Positions 26,459-34,059 of a stretch of DNA of 64,000 bases are shown here, in pieces. How positions within the stretch are numbered: the stretch's first letter is position 1; each line of letters starts with the position of its first letter. Under the pieces are notes generated by a model. It made no database searches. It was not told the origin of the DNA and saw only the letters and a list, made by a program, of their open reading frames with translations. The stretch covers positions 1 to 64,000 of the forward strand of contig NZ_JAFMZO010000006.1 in the NCBI RefSeq assembly GCF_024436395.1, in the 5' to 3' direction. The DNA is from Paradesertivirga mongoliensis. Lineage in GTDB: Bacteria > Bacteroidota > Bacteroidia > Sphingobacteriales > Sphingobacteriaceae. The position numbers and the translations under genes were made by a program.

Positions 26459-27730
26459 ATGAAACCTTTATCAATTGAAATAGACAAGGAAGCAACCTCG
26501 AACAATAGGTCTATACTCATAATTGGTATGCTTTTTTTTATCTTTGGATTTGTAACCTGGCTCAATGCCGTCCTGATCCCCTACCTAAAGATAGCTTGCG
26601 AGCTCAATAACTTCGAATCTTACCTTGTAGCATTTGCATTTTACATTTCCTATCTGGTGATGGCCATTCCCTCAGCGGTGGTATTGAAGCTAACAGGATT
26701 TAAAAAAGGGATGTCTGCTGGTTTAATTGTGATGGCCGTGGGCGCTGCAATATTTGTTCCGGCAGCCATGACCCGGATTTATAGTCTCTTCCTGTTAGGG
26801 CTGTTTATCCAAGGGACTGGTCTGGCCATTCTTCAAACCGCCTCGAACCCTTACATTACAATCCTAGGGCGACCAGAGAGTGCTGCTAAAAGAATAAGTA
26901 TTATGGGTATCTGCAATAAGGTAGCAGGTGCAATTGCTCCCATTGTTCTGGGGGCTATAGCACTCAAGGATACAGATGTTTTAACTCAACGGCTTTCAAA
27001 AATGGATATAGGACAGCAAGGGGCAGCGCTTGATGCTCTAGCTGCCAGGGTAATAGTGCCGTATACTGTAATGGTTCTGGTGTTAATTTTTCTCGCGGTC
27101 ATAGTCCATTTTTCCGGTCTTCCCGAGATTGATACCGATAAAGAGGACGAAATTACGGCCGTCGCAAATTTAGATAAGACAAGTGTTTTGCAATTCCCGC
27201 ATTTATTGCTAGGTGTCTTGGCTGTGTTTTTATACGTGGGTGTCGAGGTAATGGCCGGAGATACGATAATAAGTTATGCTGCCTGGCAAGGAATAGCGCT
27301 GTCAAAAGCTAAGTTCTTTACGTCTTGCACATTAGTAGGTATGATTGCTGGTTATCTGGTTGGGATTATATGCATTCCAAAGTATTTGTCCTCAGAAAAG
27401 GCCATGAAGCTTTTCTCCATTTTGGGCGCTTTTTTTACGCTATTTGCGACTCTAAGTACTGGCTATCTCTCTGTATTCTTTATTGCTCTTCTCGGCTTTG
27501 CTAATTCGTTAATCTGGCCTGCTATTTGGCCCCTGGCTTTGTCCGGGCTAGGGAGATTTACCAAGGAAGGTTCTTCATTATTAATTATGGGAATAGCTGG
27601 AGGTGCTTTGTTACCCTTGCTTTATGGAGCAATAGCCGATCGATTTACCCCGCAACATGGTTACTGGATAATGATACCGGCGTATATTTTCATTTGGTAT
27701 TATGCTTTTTTGGGGCACAAAAGGAGGTAA
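26459..27730 (+). CDS. nagP: NagP/FucP-type MFS sugar permease
   Basis: Inner-membrane protein of 423 residues with 12 helices. The FucP-family signature FIFGFVTWLNAVLIPYLKIA near the N-terminus and LGLFIQGTGLAILQTASNPY mark it as a proton:sugar symporter of the glucose/fucose/GlcNAc group. Coupling to the GlcNAc kinase gene (1-bp gap, Shine-Dalgarno-like AAAGGAG inside the end of that gene) supports GlcNAc as substrate. The start at 26459 is preferred over 26426, which overlaps the kinase. Confidence 0.85.
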   Translation: MKPLSIEIDKEATSNNRSILIIGMLFFIFGFVTWLNAVLIPYLKIACELNNFESYLVAFAFYISYLVMAIPSAVVLKLTGFKKGMSAGLIVMAVGAAIFVPAAMTRIYSLFLLGLFIQGTGLAILQTASNPYITILGRPESAAKRISIMGICNKVAGAIAPIVLGAIALKDTDVLTQRLSKMDIGQQGAALDALAARVIVPYTVMVLVLIFLAVIVHFSGLPEIDTDKEDEITAVANLDKTSVLQFPHLLLGVLAVFLYVGVEVMAGDTIISYAAWQGIALSKAKFFTSCTLVGMIAGYLVGIICIPKYLSSEKAMKLFSILGAFFTLFATLSTGYLSVFFIALLGFANSLIWPAIWPLALSGLGRFTKEGSSLLIMGIAGGALLPLLYGAIADRFTPQHGYWIMIPAYIFIWYYAFLGHKRR

Positions 27731-27738
27731 GGATAGTA

Positions 27739-27789
27739 ATGCGAAATCAAACAAGAGTATTCATCAAACTAGATACTTATCGTGATTGA
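27739..27789 (+). CDS. 16-codon upstream frame overlapping the next gene start
   Basis: ATG at 27739 follows the best Shine-Dalgarno sequence in this region (AGGAGG at 27722-27727). It encodes MRNQTRVFIKLDTYRD and stops at 27787-27789, five bases past the GTG start of the ceramidase-like gene. It may be a leader peptide that couples translation of the next gene; chance is also possible. Confidence 0.3.
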   Translation: MRNQTRVFIKLDTYRD

Positions 27790-29029
27790 ATTGAAACCTA
27801 ACGAATTTACGGCGGGAGTCGCTGTTGAAGATATTACACCACCACTTGAGGTTGGTTTATTAATATCCTCTGTCGAGGGGAGATGGACTCGTTTTCAATC
27901 AGTGCGTTTGCCGTTGAAAGCAAGGATACTTGTAATCGGCCCTCCTCATGACCGGTTGGCCATTGTTTCACTGGATCTGCTTGGTCTTAGCGCTACTGTT
28001 GTTGGATGTTGGGCTGATTTTAAAGCCCGGTTATCAAGCCTACTTCCGGCAGATAGAATTTTAATTACCTGTACCCATACCCATAATGCTCCGGAAACAC
28101 TCGGACTTTCAGATTTGTATGAAAGCGAGGCTTTTTCTACCTGGATTGCTACTGTTCAGAAAAGAATAAGGAGGGGGATAGACGTTGCGTTTATGTCTGC
28201 GCAATCTTGTTCTGTGAGAATTGCCGATTTCGAGGTCGGTGACTATAGTTTGCAAAGAAGGATATCAACAGCCGATGGAATGGTAATTTCAGACTCCCTT
28301 CAACCCATTTCAAAAGATCTGATGGAACTTGGGCCAGTAGATCGGAGAATTCATGTTGTTCAGTTCAAGTCGTTGCAGGGAAACGTGATATCTACAATGG
28401 TCCATGCCGTTTGCCATCCAGTTCATGAGATGTGCTTACCCCAGGTTTCGTCTGATTACCCAGGAGAACTTTGTGCGTCTCTTGATGCATCTCGTGCTTG
28501 CGGTATATCGCTGTTTTTAAATGGAGCAGCAGGGGACATCAACCCCACGACCGTGTCTTGTGGGCATGAGACTGCAGCAGCACATGGGAAGGCGATTGCG
28601 GCAGTTGTTAAAGGATCAGTTGCTCATGCAGAAAGGATTGAGCCTTTACCATTCGCATTTAGGACCGAAGAAATTATGCTCGAGCCCAGAAAGTTTGAAG
28701 GAGCCCCGGATGTAAAAAACTGTATTGCTAGAGTAGCGGTTTTACGTCTCGGGTCGTTTTCATTCGTCTTTTTACCCGGTGAACCATTTGTGGCAATTGC
28801 ACTAGAAATTGAAAAGGCTTCGCCCTTTGGGAAAACGATTGTAGTTGGTTATTCTGAGAATAGTGTCGGATACATACCTACAATTGCAGCGTTTGATGAA
28901 GGTGGTTATGAAACTGGTCCCGGAAAATGGTCTTTTGTTCAGCCCAATGCTGAGATCTTAATACGGCGAACGATCTCAACAATGTTGTCCGATTTATACT
29001 CACTTAAACTTGAAGGGGACGGGTCTTAA
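27782..29029 (+). CDS. Neutral/alkaline ceramidase-like hydrolase
   Basis: A 415-residue protein matching the N-terminal catalytic region of neutral/alkaline non-lysosomal ceramidases: FTAGVAVEDITPPL at the start, Zn-binding histidines in ITCTHTHNAPE (about residues 95-105), and HAVCHPVHEM with LFLNGAAGDINPT further on. There is no signal peptide, unlike secreted ceramidases, so it is probably cytoplasmic; such short forms are common in sugar loci and are likely amidases or esterases rather than sphingolipid enzymes. The start codon is GTG without its own Shine-Dalgarno sequence. It is probably co-transcribed with nagP. Confidence 0.78.
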   Translation: MIELKPNEFTAGVAVEDITPPLEVGLLISSVEGRWTRFQSVRLPLKARILVIGPPHDRLAIVSLDLLGLSATVVGCWADFKARLSSLLPADRILITCTHTHNAPETLGLSDLYESEAFSTWIATVQKRIRRGIDVAFMSAQSCSVRIADFEVGDYSLQRRISTADGMVISDSLQPISKDLMELGPVDRRIHVVQFKSLQGNVISTMVHAVCHPVHEMCLPQVSSDYPGELCASLDASRACGISLFLNGAAGDINPTTVSCGHETAAAHGKAIAAVVKGSVAHAERIEPLPFAFRTEEIMLEPRKFEGAPDVKNCIARVAVLRLGSFSFVFLPGEPFVAIALEIEKASPFGKTIVVGYSENSVGYIPTIAAFDEGGYETGPGKWSFVQPNAEILIRRTISTMLSDLYSLKLEGDGS

Positions 29030-29249
29030 ACGGTTCTGATAACAACGATTCAACCCAGATGATTCTTCAAGTTGACAAAGGATGTCGGCTATCATCGCCT
29101 GATGGTACGGTCGAAATTGCGATACGACCGCTGGTCCTCTAACAAGGGGAGATTTTTCTAAGAAGGCTATTTTGACAGGCAGAGCGAGATTTCTGTCGCA
29201 TATAAATTTACATTTTTTGTTACACACGATTTAAATAATTAATATGATA

Positions 29250-31397
29250 ATGAGATTTTTATTACCAGTTAAATTCACATTCTTTTTTCTGCTGATCGCA
29301 GCCACTGCTTTTTCTCAAAAAAAGGAAGTAATGTTTGTCGGTGATCCGAAAAACGACCTATTCGCTTTATTGAACCTAGAAGGTTATCAAATAAAGCGAT
29401 ATTCGGATATATCGGCTGCCATTTATGCAGCCCCTCGAAAATCGGGAATTTTCATTGTTTCTGATACTTATCCACTTGTCTCTGAAAGGCATCAAATTTC
29501 AAGGGAGCTACAAAGTAGGGCCGCAAAAAAGAAGTTAAGGATATATATCGAGTATCCAGCGTCTTTTTTTGGAGTTAAAATTGATGCAAAACCTGTCGAG
29601 ACGAGATTAGAAAGGGCAGTTGTAACAGGGGGTGTTTTCGGCTCTAGATTAAAGCCGATGAGCCTGGTAGCCATACACAATTGCCATGTCTTGCCAGCTC
29701 ATGTAAATAATCCTTTAATAGTATTGGCGAAAGTGGTCGGGTTTGATAAAGCGGAGTATGGCTTAGACAGCACAAAATCTTACCCGCTCTTGTTTATAAA
29801 CGGAAACACAATGGTTGCAACTACCAAGTTGAGCAATTTCGTCGCTGCGCGGTATGGTCCTAAAGAATCAATAAAGCAGGTCTGGTCCCATATTTTATCT
29901 TGGGTAACGGATGATAATAAAGTTCAAATACGTGACTGGCCAACAGACGTGGCCCCAATGTATAAACGGGAGGATTCATTGCCTTCCAACGCAAGACTAA
30001 ATAGCGTGAGAAAAGGTGTGGAGTGGTTTTATAACGGCCGGTTCTTTGTCCATCCAGCATGGAATGATTTGTGGCTGAAGTACCAGGGAAATGGTGAAAA
30101 ACCCTTCGGTCCCCCAGTGGATCAAAACCTTCCAAATGGAGATGGTAGTCTAGGTATTTTGGAGGGACATGCCTCTACAATTAACTATGATGGAACCCAA
30201 CAGTATCGCTACTGGATGCGTGCTGACGTTCAGGGGGAGGCAAGTATGGCCTTGGCTGCTGCCAGCCGTGCTTTTAAAAGTAATGAGTATAAAGAAAAGG
30301 CGGTTAACCTCATCGATTTTGTCTTTAAAAATTCAAACCTGAGAGCTGGAGCAAAGAACGATAAGAATAGCCCTGCATTCGGATTGATAGGTTGGGCAAC
30401 AACTCATCCTGGAGTTTTCTACGGCGACGATAATGCGCGGGCAATACTCGGAATTATTGGAGCATCGGCTTATCTTAATACTAATAAATGGGATAAGGAG
30501 TTATCGGAGGCAATAATGGCCAATTTCAGGACTACGGGTAAGTTAGGTTTCAGTGGTGAACGACTCGAAGAAAGCGAGTTGCTGAAATCTGGGTGGCAGC
30601 ACTTTGGTAAAAGAGATCTATTTCATCCTTCTCCTCATTTTGAATCATGGATGTGGGCATGCTATCTGTGGCTTTACAATAAGACAGGGTATGAACCTCT
30701 TCTTGCCAAAACAAAAATAGCTATCAAAATGACTATGGACGCCTATCCGAATAATTGGCTTTGGGGGAGCAGCATGCAAACGCAGCGTGCCCGCATGATC
30801 CTGCCTTTAGCTTGGCTCGTAAGAGTTGAAAACACAGAAGAGCATCGCAGATGGTTAGATTTGGTTACTACTGATATGCTGAAGTATCAGGTTGAAAGCG
30901 GTGCAATTCGCGAAGAAATTGGAGAAGGTGCCGGTAGGTTTAAGGTTTTAAAATCTAACGCAGATTATGGCTCCGATGAGAGTTCTCTTATTTTTAAGAA
31001 TGGGGACCCCGTAGCCGAAATGCTTTATACTTGTAATTTTGCGTTATTTAGTTTGAACGAAGCTGCTCATGCGACTGGAAATGAGCGGTATAAAGCGGCT
31101 GTTAATAAGTTGTCCGATTTTTTAACACGCATACAGGTGAAAAGTAAGGAACATAAGGACCTGGATGGTGCATGGTTTAGGGCTTTCGATTATGACCGTT
31201 GGGATTATTGGGCTTCGAACGCGGACGTTGGCTGGGGTGCCTGGTGCACATTAACTGGCTGGATTCAAAGTTGGATTGTGGCGGGCCAATTGCAAATACA
31301 GGAGGACGAGAGTTATTGGAAACTTACTCAGAATTCACAAATAAATTCACAGATGAGAGAAACACTTGAAGTCATGATGCGTGGTCCGGCTAAATGA
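29250..31397 (+). CDS. Secreted protein with predicted alpha/alpha-toroid (six-hairpin) domain, function unknown
   Basis: About 715 residues with a clear signal peptide (MRFLLPVKFTFFFLLIAATAFSQ). The N-terminal ~220 residues resemble a Rossmann/GATase-like or carbohydrate-binding module (FIVSDTYPLVSERH, IYIEYPASFFG). Residues about 260-690 form helical hairpin repeats (EASMALAAASRAF, YGDDNARAILGIIGASAYL, HFESWMWACYLWLYNKTGY) like six-hairpin glycosidases and polysaccharide lyases, with acidic and aromatic residues that could form an active site (YWASNADVGWGAWC). No characterised family is recognised with confidence. Its place after nagP and the ceramidase-like gene suggests glycan processing. 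An ATG at 29244 is an alternative start. Confidence 0.7.
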   Translation: MRFLLPVKFTFFFLLIAATAFSQKKEVMFVGDPKNDLFALLNLEGYQIKRYSDISAAIYAAPRKSGIFIVSDTYPLVSERHQISRELQSRAAKKKLRIYIEYPASFFGVKIDAKPVETRLERAVVTGGVFGSRLKPMSLVAIHNCHVLPAHVNNPLIVLAKVVGFDKAEYGLDSTKSYPLLFINGNTMVATTKLSNFVAARYGPKESIKQVWSHILSWVTDDNKVQIRDWPTDVAPMYKREDSLPSNARLNSVRKGVEWFYNGRFFVHPAWNDLWLKYQGNGEKPFGPPVDQNLPNGDGSLGILEGHASTINYDGTQQYRYWMRADVQGEASMALAAASRAFKSNEYKEKAVNLIDFVFKNSNLRAGAKNDKNSPAFGLIGWATTHPGVFYGDDNARAILGIIGASAYLNTNKWDKELSEAIMANFRTTGKLGFSGERLEESELLKSGWQHFGKRDLFHPSPHFESWMWACYLWLYNKTGYEPLLAKTKIAIKMTMDAYPNNWLWGSSMQTQRARMILPLAWLVRVENTEEHRRWLDLVTTDMLKYQVESGAIREEIGEGAGRFKVLKSNADYGSDESSLIFKNGDPVAEMLYTCNFALFSLNEAAHATGNERYKAAVNKLSDFLTRIQVKSKEHKDLDGAWFRAFDYDRWDYWASNADVGWGAWCTLTGWIQSWIVAGQLQIQEDESYWKLTQNSQINSQMRETLEVMMRGPAK

Positions 31398-31532
31398 GGG
31401 CTGAATTATCATCAAGGTGTTTGGTATTACACGTCAAACGCTAAAAGGCAGAGTGCATTAACAAGGATACAACATGCATCGAGGGTGATAGTACTAGTGC
31501 CTAAGAAATGTTGTATAGCGATTTCAAAGAAT

Positions 31533-31567
31533 AGTAAGGCTTTTATTGCTAAATTAAAAGCCTTACT
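31533..31567. terminator. Strong terminator hairpin between convergent genes
   Basis: Perfect 13-bp stem AGTAAGGCTTTTA / TAAAAGCCTTACT with a 9-nt loop. It lies between the end of the toroid-protein gene (+) and the end of the DeoR gene (-), so it could serve both strands. Confidence 0.75.
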
Positions 31568-31683
31568 ACTTAAGAAGAGAGTAATGGCTCAGCGTGCATT
31601 CCGAATTTCGGCATGCAAAATACTTGCAGGCGGCCCGTGATATTTCCCTTACAGTATCCGGGAGAAATATATTCCGAAAACCT

Positions 31684-32433
31684 TTAAATCAGTTTGAGCT
31701 CATCCCTTTTGTACGGGGCTAAAGCAGGACTGTCAGGGGAAAGCTCTGTAACTAAATAATTCACTTGGCTAGAATCGCAGATCTTGATCCGTTGGCTGGT
31801 ATTTAGCTTTTCTGAAATACTTAAGACTGCCACTTTATTAGCACATCTTATAAGAGCTTTCTTAACCTGAACAACTTCCCAATCGATATCAGTAAGTCCA
31901 TCGTGAATGGAGAATGCGTTTGCTCCAAGGAGGCACAAGTCTACTTTTAAACTTGCCAGCTCGTTTATAACGCTGGCACCAATGTGCAGGTTTGCGTTTT
32001 TGCTCAGCTTTCCTCCAATCGTTATTACGTCAAGATTGCTGTGTTCAGAAAGAGTTATTGCAACCTGTGGACTTATTGTAAAAAAGGTTATCCGGAGGTT
32101 GTCAGGAATCATTTTGGCCAGTTCAATGATAGTAGTACCACCCTCGGTTACTACCACCATATCATTCTTTAGTAGCTTAAGTGTTTTTGACGCTATCTCT
32201 TGTTTGAGATCTTGAGCATAAACGTTATTAGTGCTGAAGAAAGGAGGTACAAAAGACTTACTAATTGCTCCACCATGTACTTTTAGAATCTCTCCACTAT
32301 CGACAAGTTCCTTTAAGTCTCGCCTAACTGTATCGTCCGACACTTTCAGAATATCTGCTAAATCGGTCGATAACACTTTATTATGCAGATTTATTTCTCT
32401 CATAATAATCTTAAGACGTTCTTTTCTGAGCAT
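31684..32433 (-). CDS. DeoR/GlpR-family transcriptional repressor
   Basis: About 249 residues: N-terminal DeoR winged helix (ERLKIIMREINLHNKVLSTDLADILKVSDDTVRRDLKEL, including the family recognition helix SDDTVRRDL) and a C-terminal sugar-phosphate sensor domain (VVTEGGTTIIELAKMIP, LDVITIGGKLSKNANLHIG). Such proteins usually leave their operators when bound to a phosphosugar. It is the only DNA-binding sugar sensor in the locus and is divergent from murQ, with one copy of the repeated operator between them, so it is the natural candidate to read all six copies and its own gene. The start at 32433 (MLRKERL) is chosen; an upstream ATG at 32502 adds 23 atypical residues. Confidence 0.9.
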   Translation of the reverse strand: MLRKERLKIIMREINLHNKVLSTDLADILKVSDDTVRRDLKELVDSGEILKVHGGAISKSFVPPFFSTNNVYAQDLKQEIASKTLKLLKNDMVVVTEGGTTIIELAKMIPDNLRITFFTISPQVAITLSEHSNLDVITIGGKLSKNANLHIGASVINELASLKVDLCLLGANAFSIHDGLTDIDWEVVQVKKALIRCANKVAVLSISEKLNTSQRIKICDSSQVNYLVTELSPDSPALAPYKRDELKLI

Positions 32434-32932
32434 AATCTTTAAGTAAATTTTATTACGCTGGTAAATGTACGTAAATGAATAAAAATACTGAAAAACTTGC
32501 ATTTGAATAATTTTGCGTATATATTTACAAAATAAAACGCAAGAAAACGCAAATTGATTGCTATTTTGGCAGAAGGCTGTATGCGCGTATCAATTCTATC
32601 GAAGGGGCGCGGATAGTCCATATTTGGTGATATATGCTTGACCACGGAACGCAAAATATTTTAGAGGGAACTCAAGATCGTACAGTGTTAGCTGAAATGT
32701 AAGGGCAGTCGTTGTCGAATAAGATCGGAAACAGCCGGGTCAATGGATTTAGCAGTTGAAGAAATTATTGTTCAGAGTATCATAATTCTGTGAAGTTCAT
32801 CGATGATTTCCATATCTCCAAAATAAAGTTAACCCACAGTGTTTAGCGAGAAATGCGCTCACTGACAAAGAAATTACATATATCAATAGTTGGCACTTTA
32901 AATAACATAGTAGTAAAATCAAATTTAAAACA
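32434..32932. other. Divergent control region between deoR and murQ
   Basis: 499 bp without a gene. It holds the operator copy at 32496-32551; the remaining ~380 bp before murQ show only tiny frames, so a long leader or a second promoter is likely. Confidence 0.5.
32496..32551 (+). promoter_or_regulatory. Promoter with overlapping DeoR-type operator, murQ/deoR divergent region
   Basis: CTTG at 32496-32499 (imperfect -33), 20-bp spacer, TATATTTA at 32520-32527. Left half TGCGTATAT starts at 32514; the right arm has two tandem AAAACGCA halves 10 bp apart, the last ending at 32551 (38-bp span). It points toward murQ and lies 80 bp upstream of the deoR start, so it could also give autoregulation. 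Confidence 0.65.
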
Positions 32933-33754
32933 ATGGATTCAATACTAATAACCGAATATTCTTCCACCCACCGGCACCTTGAAAAATTAACTGTTGAAGA
33001 AATCACTGCTAAAATTAACAGTGAGGATAAGATTGTAGCTCCGGCTATAGAAGAAGCACTTCCTCAGATAAATGCGGTGATTAAGTGTATCGTGTCAAAG
33101 TTGAACTCCGGTGGTCGGGTATTTTACGTAGGAGCGGGGAGTGGGGGAAGGCTATCAGTACTCGACGTAATCGAGCTTCCAACAACTTATGGGGTTCATA
33201 AAGACTTGTTCAATGTGATACTCGCTGGGGGGGCCGAGCGTCTTATAGACGCACTCGAAGAAAAAGAAGATGATACAGCTGAGGCGTGGGCAAAGCTTCA
33301 AGAGTGTTCGATAAACAATAAGGATATTGTAATTGGTATATCTGCCAGTGGGACGACCCCTTTTGTGTTAGCTGCTTTAAAACAATGCCGGAAGAATCAA
33401 ATAACAACTGCCTGTATAGTTAGTAACCCTAATTCACCAATTGCAAATAATTCCGATTTTCCAATCGAAGTGATTACAGGTCCTGAGTTTATAACAGGAA
33501 GTACACGGATGAAGTGCGGCACAGCGCAAAAAATGCTTTTTGACATGATAAGTACTACTACAATGATTCAGATGGGGCGTGTGGAGGACAATAAGATGGT
33601 GAATGTCAAACTGATTAATGAGAAGATAATTGACCGTGGCGTTCGGATGCTTATGGAAAAATCGGGAATTCAAGACTATAATGAAGCACGAGACCTTCTT
33701 TTAGCCGCAGGAAGTGTTAAGGGTGCTTTGGATAACTTGTTTACAATTAGATAG
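32933..33754 (+). CDS. murQ: N-acetylmuramic acid 6-phosphate etherase
   Basis: A 273-residue SIS-domain lyase. The signature GAGSGGRLSVLDVIELPTTYG (about residues 67-87) carries the catalytic Glu, and FITGSTRMKCGTAQKMLFDMIS is the second family motif. The enzyme cleaves the lactyl ether of MurNAc-6-P to give GlcNAc-6-P and D-lactate, for recovery of peptidoglycan sugars. Length is slightly shorter than the ~300-residue norm, at the C-terminus. It follows the deoR-divergent operator and precedes the NagB fusion in the same direction, which places MurNAc use in this locus. Confidence 0.93.
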   Translation: MDSILITEYSSTHRHLEKLTVEEITAKINSEDKIVAPAIEEALPQINAVIKCIVSKLNSGGRVFYVGAGSGGRLSVLDVIELPTTYGVHKDLFNVILAGGAERLIDALEEKEDDTAEAWAKLQECSINNKDIVIGISASGTTPFVLAALKQCRKNQITTACIVSNPNSPIANNSDFPIEVITGPEFITGSTRMKCGTAQKMLFDMISTTTMIQMGRVEDNKMVNVKLINEKIIDRGVRMLMEKSGIQDYNEARDLLLAAGSVKGALDNLFTIR

Positions 33755-34059
33755 CAGCAACTCTTTTAGTCTAATTAGCTCGCAGCAGCTCCATTGTCTT
33801 TTTGGTAAGTAACGAGGCATTATCGTATGTTGGTTTGTGTTTGGTGAACTGATATAAAGTAGCCCCGCCGACTTAACAGAAGCTGATGAAATAACTGTTG
33901 AGATATTCTATAGTTCAATATATACTTGATTAGGATTCAACCGCAGTTGATGACATCTATGTTATTTAGTATGATGTAAGAGCGGTTGTTTTTAACTTTT
34001 TTATTCATAGCATTAGCACCTTAGTCCTTTATACTAAGTCATAAATTAAGAATCACAAA
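33755..34059. other. Gene-free stretch between murQ and nagB fusion
   Basis: 305 bp; I see no gene, operator copy or stable hairpin here. Confidence 0.4.
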
